Below, piece by piece: positions 9,292-17,967 of a DNA stretch of 64,000 nucleotides. How positions within the stretch are numbered: position 1 is the first letter of the stretch; every line of letters begins with the position of its first letter. Below the pieces are notes generated by a model that worked only from the letters and a program-made list of their open reading frames with translations, was not told the DNA's origin and made no database searches. The position numbers and the translations under genes were made by a program. Source of the stretch: Paraburkholderia azotifigens (lineage in GTDB: Bacteria; Pseudomonadota; Gammaproteobacteria; Burkholderiales; Burkholderiaceae); contig NZ_VOQS01000003.1 of assembly GCF_007995085.1 (NCBI RefSeq), positions 3,156,672 through 3,220,671 on the forward strand, read 5' to 3'.

Positions 9292-9893
9292 AGCCGCTGA
9301 TACGAGCCGGATGCAAGACCGCCGCGCTGCTGTCGTTGTGCGCGGGCGTTGCGCTCCTGTCCGGCTGCAAATCCCCGCCGACCAGCTTCTACACGCTGGG
9401 CGCCGATCCGTCGCTCGAACGAAGCAGCGATGCGCTGCATGGCGCCGTCGTGGTGGGGCCCGTCACGGTGCCCGAACTCGTCGACCGTCCGCAGCTCGTC
9501 ACGCGTGTTTCAGGCAACGAAGTGGCGCTCGCCGAATTCGCGCGCTGGGGCGAACCGCTGAGGAGCGGCGTCGCCGCCGCCATTGCCGGCGACCTGACGC
9601 GGCTGCTCGGCTCGGAGCGGGTGTCGGTGTCGTCGCAGACGGTCGCGGGAACCGAGTCGTGGCGGGTGCGTGTCGACATCGTGCAGTTCGATTCGATGCC
9701 GGGCGAAGCCGTTGCCATCGATGCACTGTGGACCGTTCGCGTCGCGGGACGCACGGCGCTGCTCGCGGGCCGCTCGACCGTGCGCGAGCCCGTGTCAGGC
9801 TCAGGGTACGACGCGCTCGTCGCCGCGCACAGCCGTGCGCTCGCCACCGTCAGCCGCGATATTGCAGCGGCGATCCGGCACGCTTCGTCGTGA
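9288..9893 (+). CDS. pqiC: PqiC/YmbA-family outer-membrane lipoprotein
   Basis: This 201-aa lipoprotein has signal SLCAGVALLSGCKSPP with the modified Cys near residue 27, then the family motif SFYTLGADP and VVVGPVTVPELVDRPQLVTR. PqiC binds the tip of the PqiB needle at the outer membrane. The ATGA overlap with pqiB shows translational coupling. A Ser/Ala-rich end (ALATVSRDIAAAIRHASS) is normal for the family. Confidence 0.9.
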   Translation: MKPLIRAGCKTAALLSLCAGVALLSGCKSPPTSFYTLGADPSLERSSDALHGAVVVGPVTVPELVDRPQLVTRVSGNEVALAEFARWGEPLRSGVAAAIAGDLTRLLGSERVSVSSQTVAGTESWRVRVDIVQFDSMPGEAVAIDALWTVRVAGRTALLAGRSTVREPVSGSGYDALVAAHSRALATVSRDIAAAIRHASS

Positions 9894-9922
9894 CCGCCTG
9901 CTGCCGATGCTAGCGAGTACGC

Positions 9923-10774
9923 TCAGAACTTCTCCGGCACATAGCGCGACGGCCGGTCCGGCTCCCGGTAGCCTTCCATCTTTTGCCGCTTGGGAAGCCT
10001 GATCTTCGGACGCGGCATCGCCTTGTACGGAATGCTGCCGAGCAGATGCGTGATCAGGTTCAGACGCGCGCGCTTCTTGTCGTCCGACCTCACCACATAC
10101 CACGGCGCCCGATCGGTGTCCGTGGCCGCGAACATCTCGTCGCGTGCGCGCGAATAGTCGTACCACCGGCTATACGAACGCAAATCCATCGGCGAGAGTT
10201 TCCAGATCTTGCGCTCGTCGGTAATACGCGCTTCGAGCCGGCGCGTCTGCTCCTCTTCGCTGACTTCGAGCCAGTACTTCAGAAGAATGATGCCTGACTG
10301 GATGATCGCGTGTTCGATCAGCGGCACGGCCTTGAAGAAGTTCTCCACCTGCTCTTCCGTGCAAAAGCCCATCACGCGCTCGACGCCCGCGCGGTTGTAC
10401 CAGCTTCGGTCGAACAGCACGATCTCGCCGGCCGCGGGCAAATGCGGGAGATAGCGCTGGATATACATCTGCGTCTTCTCGCGATCGGTGGGCGCCGGCA
10501 AGGCGATGACGCGAAACACGCGCGGACTGACGCGCTCCGTGATTGCCTTGATCGTGCCGCCCTTGCCTGCGCCGTCGCGCCCCTCGAATAACACGCAGAC
10601 TTTGGCGCCCGTTTGTACGACCCATTCCTGCAGTTTCACCAGTTCGATATGCAGCGCCTTGAGTTCTTTTTCATACTGCTTGCTGCTCAGGCGCCCCGAT
10701 GATTTCGCGCTTTCGTTCAAGCCAGCCCGATGCTTGCCATTGCCCCGGCTCTTTTCGATTCTCAGTTCAGACAT
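9923..10774 (-). CDS. ppk2: polyphosphate kinase 2 (PPK2)
   Basis: This 283-aa cytoplasmic enzyme transfers phosphate between polyphosphate and nucleotides. It has a Walker A loop in FEGRDGAGKGGTIKAITERV, the Walker B-like DRSWYNRAGVERVMGF, the lid segment with basic residues, and the family C-terminus DDKKRARLNLITHLLGSIPY. Length and layout fit one-domain class I PPK2. A ribosome site GGGAG lies 8 bases before the ATG. Whether it makes GTP/ATP or polyphosphate cannot be decided by eye. It is convergent with pqiC. Confidence 0.93.
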   Translation of the reverse strand: MSELRIEKSRGNGKHRAGLNESAKSSGRLSSKQYEKELKALHIELVKLQEWVVQTGAKVCVLFEGRDGAGKGGTIKAITERVSPRVFRVIALPAPTDREKTQMYIQRYLPHLPAAGEIVLFDRSWYNRAGVERVMGFCTEEQVENFFKAVPLIEHAIIQSGIILLKYWLEVSEEEQTRRLEARITDERKIWKLSPMDLRSYSRWYDYSRARDEMFAATDTDRAPWYVVRSDDKKRARLNLITHLLGSIPYKAMPRPKIRLPKRQKMEGYREPDRPSRYVPEKF

Positions 10775-10813
10775 CGCTCGTCTCCCATAACCGTCGTCCC
10801 GGCTCGGCTAAAG

Positions 10814-10838
10814 GTCCATGCGGCGCATGCGCATGGAC
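10814..10838. terminator. stem-loop between the RRM gene and ppk2
   Basis: GTCCATGCG and CGCATGGAC form a 9-bp perfect stem around a 7-base loop, 11 bases past the RRM-gene stop on the minus strand. There is no clear T-run, so this may be a transcript-end hairpin or a processing site rather than a strong terminator. Confidence 0.35.
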
Positions 10839-10848
10839 AGGATTCGCA

Positions 10849-11106
10849 TCAGGTTTCGTCGCGCTCGGGCACGACCTGAACCGTAAGCGTGCGATTCTTC
10901 CAGAACATGTTGTGCACGCGGGGCTGCAGATTCTGCAGCACGTGTGCGCCCACGTCGTTGAAAGCGAGCACGACGGCGGGACGTTCGCCCGTGCCTTCGA
11001 CGCGCTGAATCGAATCGAACGGCGGAAACCCATAGCGGCAGAGAAAGGACTTGATCTCCTCGTCGCTCGTTCCGTCTTCGATATTGCCTACCCAGAGCTC
11101 AGCCAT
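10849..11106 (-). CDS. small RNA-recognition-motif (RRM) protein
   Basis: This 85-aa protein begins MAELWVGNIEDGTSDEEIKS, which matches the RNP2 strand and first helix of an RRM fold. RNP1 is degenerate (AVVLAFNDVGAHVLQNLQ). The start is at 11106 because GAGGAGAAC lies just upstream; the frame is open further but without a ribosome site. Single-RRM proteins of this kind occur in proteobacteria and bind RNA, but their targets are generally unknown. Confidence 0.75.
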   Translation of the reverse strand: MAELWVGNIEDGTSDEEIKSFLCRYGFPPFDSIQRVEGTGERPAVVLAFNDVGAHVLQNLQPRVHNMFWKNRTLTVQVVPERDET

Positions 11107-11209
11107 AACGACGTTCTCCTCATGGAAAGCCCGCTCGCCGGGCGCGAGCGCGCAACACGGGTGATGAATCCGGTGACTATGTGATCGGTACATGCATCGA
11201 CAGCCGACA

Positions 11210-11422
11210 TCAGGCCTCGCAACCGCCCGCCCTCACGCATTCGATGTACTTGTTATGCGCATCGGCCCGGCATATTCCCGCCCGTCTGTCGCCTGAAGGC
11301 CCACACGCCTGAACATTGCGCGCGTAGCCCGCCGCGCAACTGCTCTTGATCTCTTCGCAATTCTGCGCCGCGATGGCGGCACACGAGAAACCCAGTAACG
11401 TACCCAGCAGAATGCGTTTCAT
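11210..11422 (-). CDS. small exported cysteine-rich protein, unknown function
   Basis: This 70-aa protein has a signal peptide (KRILLGTLLGFSCAAIAAQ, cleavage expected after AIA or AAQ), leaving a mature part of about 50 residues with six cysteines (NCEEIKSSC, VQACG, GICRA, IECVRAGGC). The spacing suggests a disulfide-stabilised periplasmic protein. The start at 11422 was chosen because the signal peptide begins there. I do not recognise a named family. Confidence 0.65.
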   Translation of the reverse strand: MKRILLGTLLGFSCAAIAAQNCEEIKSSCAAGYARNVQACGPSGDRRAGICRADAHNKYIECVRAGGCEA

Positions 11423-11598
11423 GGTCGTCCCGATATGGCCACGCAGCGTGATTGCCGTCCGCACGCAAAGCGTCATGCCTCTGCAAACAGTCTATGACTT
11501 TCCACGCGTGTTGGCGCATTTCCACCAACACCGCATCACTGCGAATTACGCAATGCCGATCGCGATCGATACGAGAACTGAAATAACGCGCAAAGCAC

Positions 11599-11826
11599 TC
11601 ACGGCGACGACGCGGGTTTGGCGCTGTCCTGCTTCTGCGCCTTGTCCTGCGATGAGGCCTGCTCTTCATCTTTCTTCTGCGCGTTGCGCGCTTTCTGCTC
11701 GGCTTTTCGCTGCGCATCCTGCATCGGCTTCATGGCGGACGGTTGCGCGAACGCTTGCCGATCCGCCGTCAATGAAACGACAACGCTTGCCGCCACGGAC
11801 AACACCATCAGCACGACCCTGTTCAT
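11599..11826 (-). CDS. small exported charged protein, unknown function
   Basis: This 75-aa protein has a signal peptide (RVVLMVLSVAASVVVSLTA) and a highly charged Lys/Gln/Asp/Ala-rich mature part (DAQRKAEQKARNAQKKDEEQ) that looks helical or disordered. GGAGG lies 7 bases before the ATG at 11826. Low-complexity exported proteins of this kind are common in Burkholderiales; no function can be assigned. Confidence 0.55.
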   Translation of the reverse strand: MNRVVLMVLSVAASVVVSLTADRQAFAQPSAMKPMQDAQRKAEQKARNAQKKDEEQASSQDKAQKQDSAKPASSP

Positions 11827-11870
11827 CGCCAACCTCCGCTTCGCCAATGGGCGCAACGTCTGCTTCGATC

Positions 11871-12884
11871 TTATAGAGCGCGCATCGCGGCGTCGATATG
11901 CAATCCCCCTGGTGGCAGATCGGAGCGGCGAAAACGCACCATCGCGAACGCGCGCATCTGCGGCGTGACGCTCGGAACCCGCACGAAGTGAAACTCGATA
12001 TCGTTGCCGCCCTTCGCCTTGCCTTCCTGCACCACGTTCATCATATCGATGCGGATATGCCGGTTCCTGATGTAGACGTAATCGGCGGGCTTGCCGAACA
12101 CTTCGCAGATGCCTTCGAGTTCATGCTCGACGACATCCGTCGGCACTCTGAGCGCGGCCATGCTGTCGGCGTTCTTCGCGATCTGCGTCTGCACGTGCAG
12201 GAGTTCGTCGGCTTCAACGGTTGCGCCGCCGCCCGCGATAGAAGAGATGCCCGTGCCCCGGCGATGCAGCAGCGCCACCCGCTCCTGCATCAGCTCGCGC
12301 CCGCGCGCGAGCCGCGCGGCGCGCGTGGCGGCAAGCATCGACAGCCCTTCGAGCGCGAGCTGATCGATCAGTCTGCGTTCGATCTCTTCGCGCAGCGCCA
12401 CGTCCGTGCGCCCGCAGATCCGCACGCGGTGATCGCTGAAACTCAGGGTGGTTTGCGCGACGTCGTGATGCAGCGTATCGCCGTCGAGCGCAACGCCCAG
12501 CACGTGTCGCTCGGTCAACGCCATCCCCAGCGTGCCGTGCAGATCCACTGCGTCGGGATTCGCGTCGAAGAATGCGCGCACGTCTTCGGAGCGGCCGAAG
12601 GTATCGGCGATATCGTCGGGCGTGGCAAAGAACGCGCGCAGAGCCGGATTGCCCGCCCACGCGTCGGCATTCGCTTCGAGCGTGGCGGGCAGCGACGCCA
12701 TCAGGTCGTCGACGTATTGAAGCGCGACCGAGATCGGATCCTTCAGCCGCTGCCGGTAGCGGCTCACCATGCCGATGCGTGGATGGATGGCGAGAATGCG
12801 TTCGATCGCTTCATCGATACGCGCGGCTTTCATCGGCGGCCCGCTCGGCCCATCGCGATGGAACAGCTGGCGCAAGAAGTCCAT
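11871..12884 (-). CDS. conserved-looking 337-aa protein of unknown function
   Basis: The protein starts MDFLRQLFHRDGPSGPPMKA and is soluble, with no membrane segment. The middle shows a helix-rich stretch with many Arg/Glu residues (LAATRAARLARGRELMQERVALLHRRGTG), and the end is beta-rich (DYVYIRNRHIRIDMMNVVQEG; IEFHFVRVPSVTPQMRAFAMVRF). The start at 12884 is supported by GGGGAGAG upstream. I do not recognise the family. It is followed on the same strand by the small exported gene at 11826 after 44 bases. Confidence 0.7.
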   Translation of the reverse strand: MDFLRQLFHRDGPSGPPMKAARIDEAIERILAIHPRIGMVSRYRQRLKDPISVALQYVDDLMASLPATLEANADAWAGNPALRAFFATPDDIADTFGRSEDVRAFFDANPDAVDLHGTLGMALTERHVLGVALDGDTLHHDVAQTTLSFSDHRVRICGRTDVALREEIERRLIDQLALEGLSMLAATRAARLARGRELMQERVALLHRRGTGISSIAGGGATVEADELLHVQTQIAKNADSMAALRVPTDVVEHELEGICEVFGKPADYVYIRNRHIRIDMMNVVQEGKAKGGNDIEFHFVRVPSVTPQMRAFAMVRFRRSDLPPGGLHIDAAMRAL

Positions 12885-13274
12885 GGCCCGTCTCTCCCCG
12901 TAGCAGTCACACGCAACGCTCGTCACGAGTCAGCATACAACATGAAAAATCCGCTGCGTGATCTGTCGCACGCGTTCTCACCCGATGAACTCCCATCCCG
13001 CGGAACAGGAAATATGCATCACAGCGCGATGCGCGATGCGTGACTGCAATGCACGCGGCATCGTCTGAAAGACCTCAGCACACGAACGCGAATCGCGCGT
13101 GTCAATCCTCAGAATAAAGCGCTTGCTGCACTGCGCAAACTAGCCTATACCAATAGAGCTTCGACTTCGAAGCGCCGCAAATAGCGGCTCGACAAGCGAC
13201 CTTCACGTGTCACACATCTGACCGGCCGCGATGAATATCATCGCGGCCGCGCTACTCGTACGGGGGATCATTCA
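12885..13274. other. 390-bp intergenic region
   Basis: This region separates the divergent 337-aa gene and PHB depolymerase gene. It holds the 27-base palindrome listed separately and no credible ORF. Promoters for both neighbours must lie here, but I see no strong -35/-10 pair. Confidence 0.5.
13223..13249. repeat. 27-base perfect palindrome upstream of the PHB depolymerase gene
   Basis: CGGCCGCGATGA and TCATCGCGGCCG form a 12-bp perfect stem with an ATA loop, ending 25 bases before the depolymerase ATG. No T-run follows. It could be a 5'-UTR hairpin, an operator, or a terminator protecting the gene from upstream transcription. Confidence 0.55.
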
Positions 13275-14330
13275 ATGGCGAACGAGATCGTTCAATTGCG
13301 CGACTACAACGTCAGGAAAGGCGAGAGTTCCATTTCCGGTTTGTCGTCGGGCGCGTTCATGACGGTGCAATTCCACCTCGCGCATTCCGCGAGTTTTGCG
13401 GGCGTCGGCGTGATTGCGGGCGGACCGTTCCGTTGCTCCGAGTCGTTTCGCGGCGCGGCGCCGCTTGCAGCGGATGCCTATGTGCAAAGCGCCGAATACA
13501 TCTGCATGAGCCCATTGACACCGCAAACAGGACCGAGCGCGCCGCGTCTCGCGCAACTCGCGCATGACACCGCACAGGCGGGCGCAATCGATCCGCTGTC
13601 GAACCTCAAAGGCGATCGCATCTATCTGTTCACGGGTTCGCGCGATACCGTCGTGTATTCGGAAGTCGTGAAGTGCACGCAGCGCTTTTACGAACTGCTC
13701 GGCGTGGCATCCGGCGATATCCTGTTCGACGACACGGTGCCCGCCGGCCACTCGATCGTCACCGACAACCCCGAAGATTCGCTGCTCGATACCAACCAGC
13801 CGCCGTATATCAACCAGGGCGGCTTCATGCAGTCGCACCGGATCCTGCAGCATATCTACGAAGGTCTCAAGCCCGCTGCGCAACAGACGAGCGGCCGCCT
13901 GCTGCGCTTCGACCAGACGGAATTCTTCGGCGGCGAAGCGCGCGCCAGCATGGGCGAATTCGGCTACGCGTATGTGCCGCGTTCCGTGGAAGAAGGTGCA
14001 CCCGCACGCGTGCACGTCGTGCTGCACGGCTGCAAGCAGGGCTACAGCTACGTGAACTACGTGTACGGACGCGCCGACATCGCGAATCAGGCGCCCTATG
14101 GAAACCGCTACATCACGACGACGGGCTACAACGAACTCGCCGACAGCAACGACATCATCGTGCTGTATCCGCAGGCGACGGGCGCGGACGGCGGCGGACT
14201 GCAAAACCCCGATGGCTGCTGGGACTGGTGGGGCTACACGAGCGACGATCCCGAGCAGCCCGACTACTACTCGCGCGACGCGATCCAGATCAAGGCGCTG
14301 TACGGCATGCTGAGCCGGCTTGGCGGCTAA
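13275..14330 (+). CDS. polyhydroxyalkanoate depolymerase (catalytic domain type 2, no signal peptide)
   Basis: This 351-aa serine esterase has the lipase box GLSSGAF near residues 22-28, placing the catalytic Ser close to the N-terminus as in type-2 depolymerase domains and in the intracellular PhaZd enzymes of Cupriavidus. Other family segments are VIAGGPFRC, YLFTGSRDTVV, VPAGHSIVTD and HVVLHGCKQGYSYV, ending at the PHB-typical CWDWWGYTSDDP. There is no signal peptide and no linker or substrate-binding domain, so an intracellular role in PHB granule breakdown is likely. GGGGG lies 9 bases upstream of the start. A phasin-like gene follows after 26 bases. Confidence 0.85.
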   Translation: MANEIVQLRDYNVRKGESSISGLSSGAFMTVQFHLAHSASFAGVGVIAGGPFRCSESFRGAAPLAADAYVQSAEYICMSPLTPQTGPSAPRLAQLAHDTAQAGAIDPLSNLKGDRIYLFTGSRDTVVYSEVVKCTQRFYELLGVASGDILFDDTVPAGHSIVTDNPEDSLLDTNQPPYINQGGFMQSHRILQHIYEGLKPAAQQTSGRLLRFDQTEFFGGEARASMGEFGYAYVPRSVEEGAPARVHVVLHGCKQGYSYVNYVYGRADIANQAPYGNRYITTTGYNELADSNDIIVLYPQATGADGGGLQNPDGCWDWWGYTSDDPEQPDYYSRDAIQIKALYGMLSRLGG

Positions 14331-14356
14331 CCTTCCTCTTACCTGACGAGCCCGCT

Positions 14357-14908
14357 ATGAATGAAATGACGCTTACGCAGCCCGCTTTTGCGGATGAAGC
14401 CGCCGCATCGCGCGCGACGGCCGTTGTCTCGGCCGCCACCGCTGTCCAGAAGACGGCCCCCGCCGCGCGCGCCGCCGCGGTTCAGGACACGCTGAAAATG
14501 CCCGTGCTGTTATCCGGCTGGGCTGCGCGTTCGGCTACCAACGGCATCGACACTGCGCGGCTGTTTGCGTTCGGCATGGACATGCAGACCTGGAGCGAAC
14601 TGGCCCAGATGCAGCAGGCCATAGTCGAGCGCCTGACGTTGCAGCAGCAGTCGTGGCTGCAAGGCTGGGCTGCGTGGACTCGCGAACGCGCCGAAATCCG
14701 CGGCGCGAACACGATGACGAAACTGGTCGAACAGGAGTTCAACCTGATCGCGCAGATCGGGCAACTGCTGATCGACCAGACCACGAACCTCGTCGCGCTT
14801 CAGGAGAACATCGAAGTGTCGTACGCATACTGGCTCAATCAGAAGCTGGGTGCGCTCTCTTCGACGGCGGGTGTCCAGACGCCTGTCGCAGCCGTCGTGC
14901 GCGCGTAA
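14357..14908 (+). CDS. phasin-like granule protein
   Basis: This 183-aa protein has an Ala-rich N-terminus and a helical amphipathic body (TARLFAFGMDMQTWSELAQM; QQQSWLQGWAAWTRERAEIR; LVEQEFNLIAQIGQLLIDQT) typical of phasin-family surface proteins. Assignment is strengthened by the depolymerase gene 26 bases upstream. There is no signal peptide. The last 70 bases overlap the 3' end of the convergent NmrA-like gene, so one of the two C-termini has unusual sequence constraints. The phasin family is loosely conserved, hence moderate confidence. Confidence 0.6.
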   Translation: MNEMTLTQPAFADEAAASRATAVVSAATAVQKTAPAARAAAVQDTLKMPVLLSGWAARSATNGIDTARLFAFGMDMQTWSELAQMQQAIVERLTLQQQSWLQGWAAWTRERAEIRGANTMTKLVEQEFNLIAQIGQLLIDQTTNLVALQENIEVSYAYWLNQKLGALSSTAGVQTPVAAVVRA

Positions 14909-15690
14909 TCGCCGAAGTCGCGCGGCGGCCGTCCGAGCGCACGAAGCACGCCATCCTGCACGGACGCATTGCGTCGGTCGAGCACTTCCGTGAACAGATA
15001 GCGGATCAGGTCGATCGCGTCGGGCGGCAGTTGCGCGGCTTCGAGTGCGGCAACGTATTCCGGCATCGCGACGCGCGTGAAGCGGACGGGCCGCCCGCTT
15101 GCTTGCGCGATCTCCGCGACGGCCTCGGTAAAGCTCAACAGGCGTGGTCCCGTCAGTTCGTAGAGCTGGCCTGCGTGGCCGTCTTCCGTCAACGCGGCGA
15201 CAGCGACATCGGCGATATCGTCGGCATCGACAAAAGGCTCGCCGATGCCGCCGACGGGCAGCGCCAGTTCGCCCGCGAGCACCCCTTCGAGAAAGTGCGC
15301 CTCGCTGAAGTTCTGCGCGAACCAACTGGCGCGCAACAGCGTCCATTCGACGCCGGCTTCACGCACGATGTTTTCACAACGCTGCGCTTGCGCCTCGCCG
15401 CGCCCCGACAACAGCACGAGGCGCCGCACGCCGCTTTGCGCGGCCAGATGCGTGAATGCCTGAATGTCGTCGGCCGCGCCTTCGACCGCGAGGTCCGGGA
15501 AGTACGTGATGTACACGGCGTGCGCGCCCTTCAACGCGGGCGTCCAGCTCGCGCGGTCTGCCCAGTCGAACGGCGGCTTGCCCGAACGTGAGCCGTGCCT
15601 CACGTTCGCATCCTGCTTCTTGAGCCGCTCCACCACGCGGCGGCCTGTTTTGCCCGTGCTGCCCAGCACGAGAATCGTGTCGGCTTTCAT
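14839..15690 (-). CDS. NmrA-like NAD(P)-binding oxidoreductase
   Basis: This 283-aa atypical short-chain dehydrogenase starts with the dinucleotide fold TILVLGSTGKTGRRVVERLK (GxxGxxG). It continues with VYITYFPDLAVEGAADDIQA and the NmrA-type RRLVLLSGRGEAQAQRCENI. It has no Tyr-x-x-x-Lys catalytic pair in the usual place, which is common for NmrA-like redox sensors and NAD(P)H:quinone-type enzymes. It is divergent from an AraC regulator 183 bases away, a common arrangement for a regulated oxidoreductase. Its 3' end overlaps the phasin-like gene. Confidence 0.8.
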   Translation of the reverse strand: MKADTILVLGSTGKTGRRVVERLKKQDANVRHGSRSGKPPFDWADRASWTPALKGAHAVYITYFPDLAVEGAADDIQAFTHLAAQSGVRRLVLLSGRGEAQAQRCENIVREAGVEWTLLRASWFAQNFSEAHFLEGVLAGELALPVGGIGEPFVDADDIADVAVAALTEDGHAGQLYELTGPRLLSFTEAVAEIAQASGRPVRFTRVAMPEYVAALEAAQLPPDAIDLIRYLFTEVLDRRNASVQDGVLRALGRPPRDFGDYARTTAATGVWTPAVEESAPSF

Positions 15691-15873
15691 CGATCATCTC
15701 CGCTCATGTCCGCTCATGTCAGTTCCGGCGCTGCGTCGTGCGGCGACCGTGAATCCAGAATAGCCGCCCGCTTCTGGACGAACAATGATCCGAAGTCTTT
15801 CCTTCATGCTCATTCGTCCACACATCCGGACGATTCGCTGGACGATGCATTCACCGCTGCCTACACTGTGCGC

Positions 15874-16854
15874 ATGAACGCACCGCCCGAATCCGGCGAC
15901 CCTCTCGGCGAAGCGCTGCACTTTCTGCGCATGAGCGGCACCTTCTATTGCCGCTCGGAGTTCAGCGCGCCATGGGCGCTCGACCTGCCCCCGTTCGAGC
16001 ATTCGATGATGTTCCATGTCGTCACGTCGGGCGAATGTCTGCTCGAAGTGGAAGGCGCTGAGCGCTGCACGCTGCGCGCCGGCGACCTCGCGCTCGTGCC
16101 GCATGGCGCGGGGCATCGGCTGATGAGCGCGCCGGACGTGCCCGCCGGAAAGCTCTTCGACTTGCCGCGCGAGGCCGTCAGCAACCGCTACGAGATTCTT
16201 CGTCATGGCGAAGGCGGCACGCCCGCCACGATGATCTGCGCGCTCGTGCGTTTCGATCATCCCGCGGCACAGCGGCTGATCGGCCTGCTGCCGAAGCTGA
16301 TTCGCGTCGATACGTGGCGGTCGCCGGAAATGGAATGGATTCAGAGCACGTTGCGATTCATCGCGGCGGAAGCGCAGCAGTTGAACGCGGGCGGCGAAAC
16401 GGTGATCACGCGGCTCGCGGATATTCTCGTGATTCAGGCAATCCGCGCGTGGATCGCGCATGCGCCCGCTGCGCAAACGGGCTGGCTCGGCGCGTTGCGC
16501 GACGGGCAGATCGGACGCGCGATCGCGATGATCCATCGCGATCCTTCGAACACCTGGACGGTGGCCGCGCTCGCCGACCGCGTCGGCATGTCGCGCTCGG
16601 CCTTCTCCGCGCGCTTCACGCAACTGGTCGGAGAATCCGCGATGCGTTATGCCGTGCGCTGGAAAATGCAGTCGGCGCTCACGCTATTGCAGGAAACGGA
16701 CGCGTCGCTGACGGAACTGGCGACGCGTCTCGGTTACGACTCGGACGCTGCATTCAGCCGTGCGTTCAAGCGTATCGTCGGTGTGTCGCCGGGCGCGGCG
16801 CGCCGTAACGCACGCATGCAGATCGACGATACAGCGTTGCCATTAGACGGCTGA
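15874..16854 (+). CDS. AraC-family transcriptional regulator with cupin sensor
   Basis: This 326-aa regulator has an N-terminal cupin-type domain (FHVVTSGECLLEVEGAERCTLRAGDLALVPHG) and a C-terminal double HTH (VAALADRVGMSRSAFSARFTQLVG, then TELATRLGYDSDAAFSRAFKRIVG). The start 15874 is the ATG at the beginning of the conserved part; the frame is open upstream but that stretch does not look coding. It diverges from the NmrA-like gene, which it probably controls. A tandem ccgctcatgt repeat lies at the beginning of the spacer. Confidence 0.88.
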   Translation: MNAPPESGDPLGEALHFLRMSGTFYCRSEFSAPWALDLPPFEHSMMFHVVTSGECLLEVEGAERCTLRAGDLALVPHGAGHRLMSAPDVPAGKLFDLPREAVSNRYEILRHGEGGTPATMICALVRFDHPAAQRLIGLLPKLIRVDTWRSPEMEWIQSTLRFIAAEAQQLNAGGETVITRLADILVIQAIRAWIAHAPAAQTGWLGALRDGQIGRAIAMIHRDPSNTWTVAALADRVGMSRSAFSARFTQLVGESAMRYAVRWKMQSALTLLQETDASLTELATRLGYDSDAAFSRAFKRIVGVSPGAARRNARMQIDDTALPLDG

Positions 16855-16869
16855 CACACTCGCCAAAGC

Positions 16870-17967
16870 TCACAACTGCTTCAACGTCGTCGGGCTCATC
16901 TTCGCGAGATCGATGGTGCTCGTGCCGTGCGTCGGTGCGGGCTTGTCGGCGGGCTTCGCGACGTTCGCGCCGAGCCCCGTGCCGTCCGACTTGCGCCGCG
17001 CCGCGTGCCGCTCGATGATCCGTTGCAGCAGACAGAACGCGCACAGCAGCGTGCCGATCACGATGCGCGTCCACCACGAACTGAGCGTGCCGTCGAAGGT
17101 AATCAGCGTCTGGATCGTGCCGAGAATGCCGACGCCAAACACCGAGCCGATCACATAACCCACGCCGCCCGTCAGCAGCGTGCCGCCGATCACGGTCGCG
17201 GCGATCGCATCGAGTTCCATGCCCTGCGCCTGCAGGCCGTAGCCCGACAGCACGTACAGCGTGAACACGAAGCCGCCGAGCGCCGAGCAGAAGCCGCTCA
17301 ATGCATACACGCCGATCCGCGTGCGCGCCACGGGCAGACCCATCAGCAGCGCCGAGCGCTCGTTGCCGCCGAGCGCATAGACGTTGCGCCCGAAGCGCGT
17401 GAAGTGCGCGACGAAGATCGCCACGGCCAGCGTCAGCAATGCGATCAGCGCGCCCGAGGTCAGCGAGCCGCCGCCGATGGGGACGCTGAAGCCCGCCATC
17501 GCGTGAAAGGTCGATTCGTTGATCGTGATCGACTGCGTGGTGATCAGGAAGCAGGCGCCGCGCGCGAGGAACATCCCCGCCAGCGTGACGATGAACGGCT
17601 GCAAGCGGAAGAAGTGAATCAGCGCGCCCATCGCCGCACCGTACAGCGTGCCGAATGCGAGCACCAGCGGCGCGATCACCCACACGGGCCAGTGCAGACG
17701 TTCCGCGCATATCGCGCAGAGGATCGTCGTCAGCGCGACGACGGAACCGACGGACAGATCGATGCCGCCCGACACGATCACGAACGTCATGCCGATCGCG
17801 ACGATCAGCAGAAACGCGTTATCGACGAGCAGGCCCAGCAGCACCTGCAGCGAGAAAAAACCCGTGTACATCACCGAGCCGAAGCCGAACAGCACGGCGA
17901 ACAGCACGACGGTGACGACGATAGGCAACGTGCGCGGATCGAGCAGCCGCCCGAGCATGGTGTTCAT
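16870..17967 (-). CDS. yjfF: sugar ABC transporter permease, YjfF-like
   Basis: This 365-aa integral membrane permease of the ribose/galactofuranose type has about ten hydrophobic segments. It carries the EAA-like sugar-permease motifs ALGGNERSALLMGLPVARTR and LDAIAATVIGGTLLTGGVGY. It resembles E. coli YjfF but has a 30-residue polar tail. Its ATGA start overlaps the stop of the upstream permease gene. Gene order (binding protein, ATPase, permease, permease) is the same as ytfQ-ytfR-ytfT-yjfF, the galactofuranose importer, so that is the best substrate guess; other furanoses are possible. Confidence 0.87.
   Translation of the reverse strand: MNTMLGRLLDPRTLPIVVTVVLFAVLFGFGSVMYTGFFSLQVLLGLLVDNAFLLIVAIGMTFVIVSGGIDLSVGSVVALTTILCAICAERLHWPVWVIAPLVLAFGTLYGAAMGALIHFFRLQPFIVTLAGMFLARGACFLITTQSITINESTFHAMAGFSVPIGGGSLTSGALIALLTLAVAIFVAHFTRFGRNVYALGGNERSALLMGLPVARTRIGVYALSGFCSALGGFVFTLYVLSGYGLQAQGMELDAIAATVIGGTLLTGGVGYVIGSVFGVGILGTIQTLITFDGTLSSWWTRIVIGTLLCAFCLLQRIIERHAARRKSDGTGLGANVAKPADKPAPTHGTSTIDLAKMSPTTLKQL

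Noticed and set aside
13223..13249. rho-independent terminator
   Set aside because: No T-run follows on either strand and the upstream neighbour is divergent, so there is no transcript to end here.
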